Made by a program: the position numbers and the translations under genes. From an uncultured Erysipelotrichaceae bacterium (GTDB lineage: Bacteria; Bacillota_I; Bacilli_A; Erysipelotrichales; Erysipelotrichaceae), in NCBI GenBank assembly GCA_937902945.1, contig CALEMD010000335.1, positions 1 to 7,463 of the forward strand: a DNA stretch of 7,463 nt. The letters are read 5' to 3'. Of the stretch, positions 5,622 through 7,463 are shown piece by piece. Under the pieces are notes generated by a model. It did no database searches and was not told the origin of the DNA. It saw only the letters and a program-made list of their open reading frames with translations. How positions within the stretch are numbered: the first letter of the stretch is position 1; every line of letters begins with the position of its first letter.

Positions 5622-6500
5622 TTACTGTTTCTGCTCTTCTGTTTCTTCTGAATCAGCTGCCGCCTGAACGGCTTCTTCCTTTGTTTCGGTATGCTCAGCA
5701 CCAAGTCTCCACATCTCACTGAAACTCATGAAAGCAATCTCATCTGCATTCAGCTTTGCCTGATTTCTCTGTTTCTTAACATTGCCTTCATGTACAGTGT
5801 TCAGAATGTCTTTATTAACCATGTACTGTACATAGAGAACTTTCTTCAGAAGGAACCAGTTGATAACAAGCTTATAGATTGCCTGTGTTCTGTCTTCCTG
5901 AGCTTCAAGCAGTGATTCAGCCTGCTGTTTCTGCTCTTCTGCAGCATCAATAGCATTCGCTTTCAGTTCATCATAGTTGTGGAAATGCTCGCGGTCTACG
6001 CTTCTCTGCAGTGCACCCGCTTTAATTGTATACAGCTTCTCATATGTCTCCGCAATCTTATCTGCCTGTGACGAGCTGACTGCTACAATCTCATTCTTGC
6101 AGTCCACAAACTTGCTTCCAGGTTCTGTCATGCAGTAGTAGTAGCCCTTTGCATATATGTAGCTGTACTTAGAATACGGCACAACCAGCAATGCTCTTTC
6201 ATTTCCGTCTTTGACTGTATAGATCAGAAACGGGAGAACCATGGCTTTCCCATTCAGCTTGAATACATCCTTATAGCGGATAATCTGGTTGCTGATGGCA
6301 TCCCGATTGATTTCCATTCTAAGGCCTGTACAGATTCTTGCATCCGGATCTTTCTCTTCAATCATAGTGAAAGCATCCTTCAAAACAGGGTCAAGATCTT
6401 CTGCGATATTCAGATAATCTTCCAAATATCCATTAAAATCACAGTCGTCCCCATTTTTCCTTTTATCAACAACCTGATCCAGAATAGAAATTATGCTCAT
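5622..6500 (-). CDS. Uncharacterised soluble protein next to the XpaC-like/AAA operon
   Basis: 292 aa from ATG at 6500. I prefer this start over the upstream ATG at 6536 because GGAGGG (6515-6510) lies 9 nt before it and because the promoter's expected start site (about 6530) is downstream of 6536. I do not recognise the family. There is no signal peptide or clear membrane helix. Residues 1-55 are acidic and helical; 60-160 look like a mixed alpha/beta domain (FLIYTVKDGN, RALLVVPYSKYSYIYAKGYYYC); 175-207 is a Glu/Gln/Ala-rich likely coiled coil; 207-232 is an amphipathic aromatic helix (INWFLLKKVLYVQYMV); and 270-292 is a very acidic tail. The beta-strand domain followed by a long helix suggests a cytoplasmic binding or scaffold protein, without proof. 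It has its own promoter and terminator, and the same orientation as the downstream operon, so a shared pathway is possible but not shown. Confidence 0.85.
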   Translation of the reverse strand: MSIISILDQVVDKRKNGDDCDFNGYLEDYLNIAEDLDPVLKDAFTMIEEKDPDARICTGLRMEINRDAISNQIIRYKDVFKLNGKAMVLPFLIYTVKDGNERALLVVPYSKYSYIYAKGYYYCMTEPGSKFVDCKNEIVAVSSSQADKIAETYEKLYTIKAGALQRSVDREHFHNYDELKANAIDAAEEQKQQAESLLEAQEDRTQAIYKLVINWFLLKKVLYVQYMVNKDILNTVHEGNVKKQRNQAKLNADEIAFMSFSEMWRLGAEHTETKEEAVQAAADSEETEEQKQ

Positions 6501-6509
6501 GAACTCGTT

Positions 6510-6565
6510 CCCTCCGAGACCCCCAGTTACATCCATATTATAGACAGAATCAATTTGAAATTAAA
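6510..6565 (-). promoter_or_regulatory. Promoter and RBS of the unknown-protein gene
   Basis: A consensus TATAAT (6542-6537) has TTTAAT (6565-6560; 3 of 6 matches) 17 nt upstream. The predicted start near 6530 leaves a leader of about 30 nt containing GGAGGG (6515-6510). This excludes the in-frame ATG at 6536, which overlaps the promoter, and supports initiation at 6500. Confidence 0.65.
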
Positions 6566-6579
6566 CATGATTCTTTTTT

Positions 6580-6680
6580 GTTTTCAGTCTCAAAGCCCTG
6601 TATCCATCGATATTCAGCTCCTTATTCGGACTGATTATCAATAAAAGACATATCCGCACCTGTCATTGACGTTTTCAGTC
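6580..6680. repeat. 10-bp direct repeat bracketing an 81-bp intergenic segment
   Basis: GTTTTCAGTC occurs exactly at 6580-6589 and again at 6671-6680, where it overlaps the stop codon of the ABC-type ATPase gene. The 81 bp between them have no convincing terminal inverted repeats and no clear gene. The pair may be a target-site duplication left by a small insertion, a recombination trace, or chance. No clear terminator for the ATPase gene is visible in this stretch. Confidence 0.4.
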
Positions 6681-7406
6681 CTGCTGCTCTTCCTCTTTCA
6701 GCAGCTCCTGCAGTATCCTTTCCCTATGATTGATGAACATCTCCGTAACTGCATAGCTTTCTGTTTCTTCATACCTGCATGGATGTATTCCGTCATCGAA
6801 AGACAGAATCACTGCATTATCAATGGCGGTAAGAATTGGGGAATGGCTGGCAATGATGAATTGAGATCCTCTCTGCGCCCAATAATCGATCTCTTTCAGC
6901 AGACTCATCTGTCTCTGCGCAGACAGTGCAGCTTCAGGTTCATCAAGAAAATACATGCTGTTCTCACAGAAATTGTGCTGTGCGATTTCCATGAAACTTT
7001 CTCCATGCGATCTTTGATGCAGCTCCTCTAAAGGCAGATGTCCGTCTCTAGCATATTCTTCTTCCTTTGTAGCTACATTGTAGAAACTCTCAGCCCGCAG
7101 AAAATACCCCCACTTCATCTTCCTTGCACCTTTTACTATGCACAATGCATCACAGAGTTCCGAATGAGAATCATAGGTGGAGAAATTATAGTTTCGTGTG
7201 CCGCCTTCCGGATTGAAACCCGCTGCCACTGCAATGGCTTCTAGCAATGTTGATTTGCCTGTACCGTTCTCTCCGACAAAGAAGGTGATGCTGCTGGCAA
7301 ATGACATTTCCTTCAGATTCTGCAAAGCAGGGATATGTCTTATATAACTATCCGCTTCAATCCTGTCCCAGTCGATTCTTATTTCTCTTATCAGCTGATT
7401 ATTCAT
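6675..7406 (-). CDS. Stand-alone ABC/SMC-type AAA ATPase (COG3910-like)
   Basis: 243 aa, cytoplasmic, no membrane segments. Walker A is GENGTGKS (45-52). RAESFYN (104-110) is characteristic of this predicted ATPase family. The ABC-like signature is SHGES (133-137), Walker B is MYFLDEPEAAL (151-161; D155, E156), and the switch histidine is H188 in IIASHSP. The motif set is complete and the length typical, so the enzyme should bind and hydrolyse ATP as a head-to-tail dimer. There is no long coiled coil, unlike true SMC/Rad50, and no transporter partner here. The biological role of this widespread family is unknown, and a DNA-related role is only a guess. The ATG at 7406 has no good ribosome site; the next Met (34) would remove conserved N-terminal strands. 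A possible upstream gene ends inside the start region, which would allow translational coupling. No terminator is evident before the next promoter. Confidence 0.9.
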   Translation of the reverse strand: MNNQLIREIRIDWDRIEADSYIRHIPALQNLKEMSFASSITFFVGENGTGKSTLLEAIAVAAGFNPEGGTRNYNFSTYDSHSELCDALCIVKGARKMKWGYFLRAESFYNVATKEEEYARDGHLPLEELHQRSHGESFMEIAQHNFCENSMYFLDEPEAALSAQRQMSLLKEIDYWAQRGSQFIIASHSPILTAIDNAVILSFDDGIHPCRYEETESYAVTEMFINHRERILQELLKEEEQQD

Positions 7407-7463
7407 CTTTTGGTATATACAAATTAGCCCATCTAACTAAGGGTAACCTGTATACGCTCCTTT
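7399..7463 (-). CDS. Possible 3' end of an upstream gene, cut by window
   Basis: One minus-strand frame is open from the right edge to TAA at 7401-7399, reading RSVYRLPLVRWANLYIPKDE. If real, it overlaps the ATPase gene by 8 nt (ATGAATAA), a typical coupled-operon junction, and would explain the missing ribosome site of that gene. Twenty codons are too few to be sure. The other two frames also stop nearby (7437-7439 and 7435-7433) and could be the true end of the neighbour. Confidence 0.25.
   Translation of the reverse strand, partial: RSVYRLPLVRWANLYIPKDE

Noticed and set aside
5447..5719. Minus-strand 90-codon frame overlapping two genes
   Set aside because: It spans a strong terminator and promoter and overlaps two better-supported genes in another frame. 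The basic composition is typical of a shadow.
6501..6536. Upstream ATG extension of the 292-aa protein
   Set aside because: The extra 12 codons overlap the -10 box and the GGAGGG ribosome site, which point to the ATG at 6500.
6590..6623. AAGGAG followed 10 nt later by ATG and a five-codon frame (MDTGL)
   Set aside because: It could mimic a leader peptide but lies upstream of the likely promoter of the next gene and shows no attenuator structure.
6561..6659. 32-aa minus-strand frame from GTG, ending LRLKTKKNHV
   Set aside because: It has no ribosome site, uses a rare start and overlaps the -35 region of the next gene. It could be a gene remnant, but nothing supports expression.
7414..7419. 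TATATA as promoter -10 box of the ABC-type ATPase gene
   Set aside because: No -35 match at 16-18 nt. It would leave a leader of only a few bases, and the open frame across it suggests read-through from an upstream gene.

Overview
The window looks like chromosomal DNA from a low-to-moderate GC Bacillota (Firmicute). The evidence is sigma-A-like promoters, GGAGG-type ribosome binding sites, hairpin-plus-T-tract terminators, and a TelA protein of typical Firmicute sequence. Erysipelotrichia-like gut bacteria are a reasonable guess, but nothing here proves the class. Every credible gene lies on the minus strand, so transcription runs from the right edge to the left. I see no tRNA, rRNA, CRISPR array, transposase or phage gene.

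Layout in transcription order (right to left): (1) the last codons of a possible upstream gene at the right edge, overlapping the start of a compact ABC/SMC-type AAA ATPase (7406-6675); (2) an intergenic stretch with a 10-bp direct repeat and a promoter, then an unrecognised soluble protein with a coiled-coil-like segment and acidic tail (6500-5622), closed by a strong terminator; (3) an extended -10 promoter driving a two-gene operon of a two-TM protein with an XpaC-like C-terminal domain (5489-4455) and, 5 nt downstream, a double-AAA ATPase (4449-2320); (4) a 250-nt intergenic region with three stem-loops, a perfect 14-bp palindrome and a start-codon hairpin, leading into a membrane-anchored or lipoprotein cell-wall hydrolase with a Pro/Thr linker, an Ig-like domain and a glucosaminidase-type C-terminus (2069-1101); (5) a strong promoter and a TelA-family protein that runs off the left edge (1014-1).

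The most coherent theme is an envelope or stress module. TelA and XpaC family genes are neighbours in Bacillus subtilis (xpaC-yaaN). Here both occur with a SpoVK/CbxX-type AAA protein and a protein of unknown function, with a wall hydrolase placed between them. The double-AAA protein has a degenerate first ATPase domain and an intact second one. This suggests a remodelling factor acting on the membrane XpaC-like protein or TelA, but that is inference.

The best candidates for something undescribed are the combination AAA-pseudoAAA + XpaC-like + unknown protein + TelA, the unusual control region of the hydrolase gene (start codon inside a perfect inverted repeat, possible leaderless transcript), and the cysteine-rich catalytic domain of that hydrolase.
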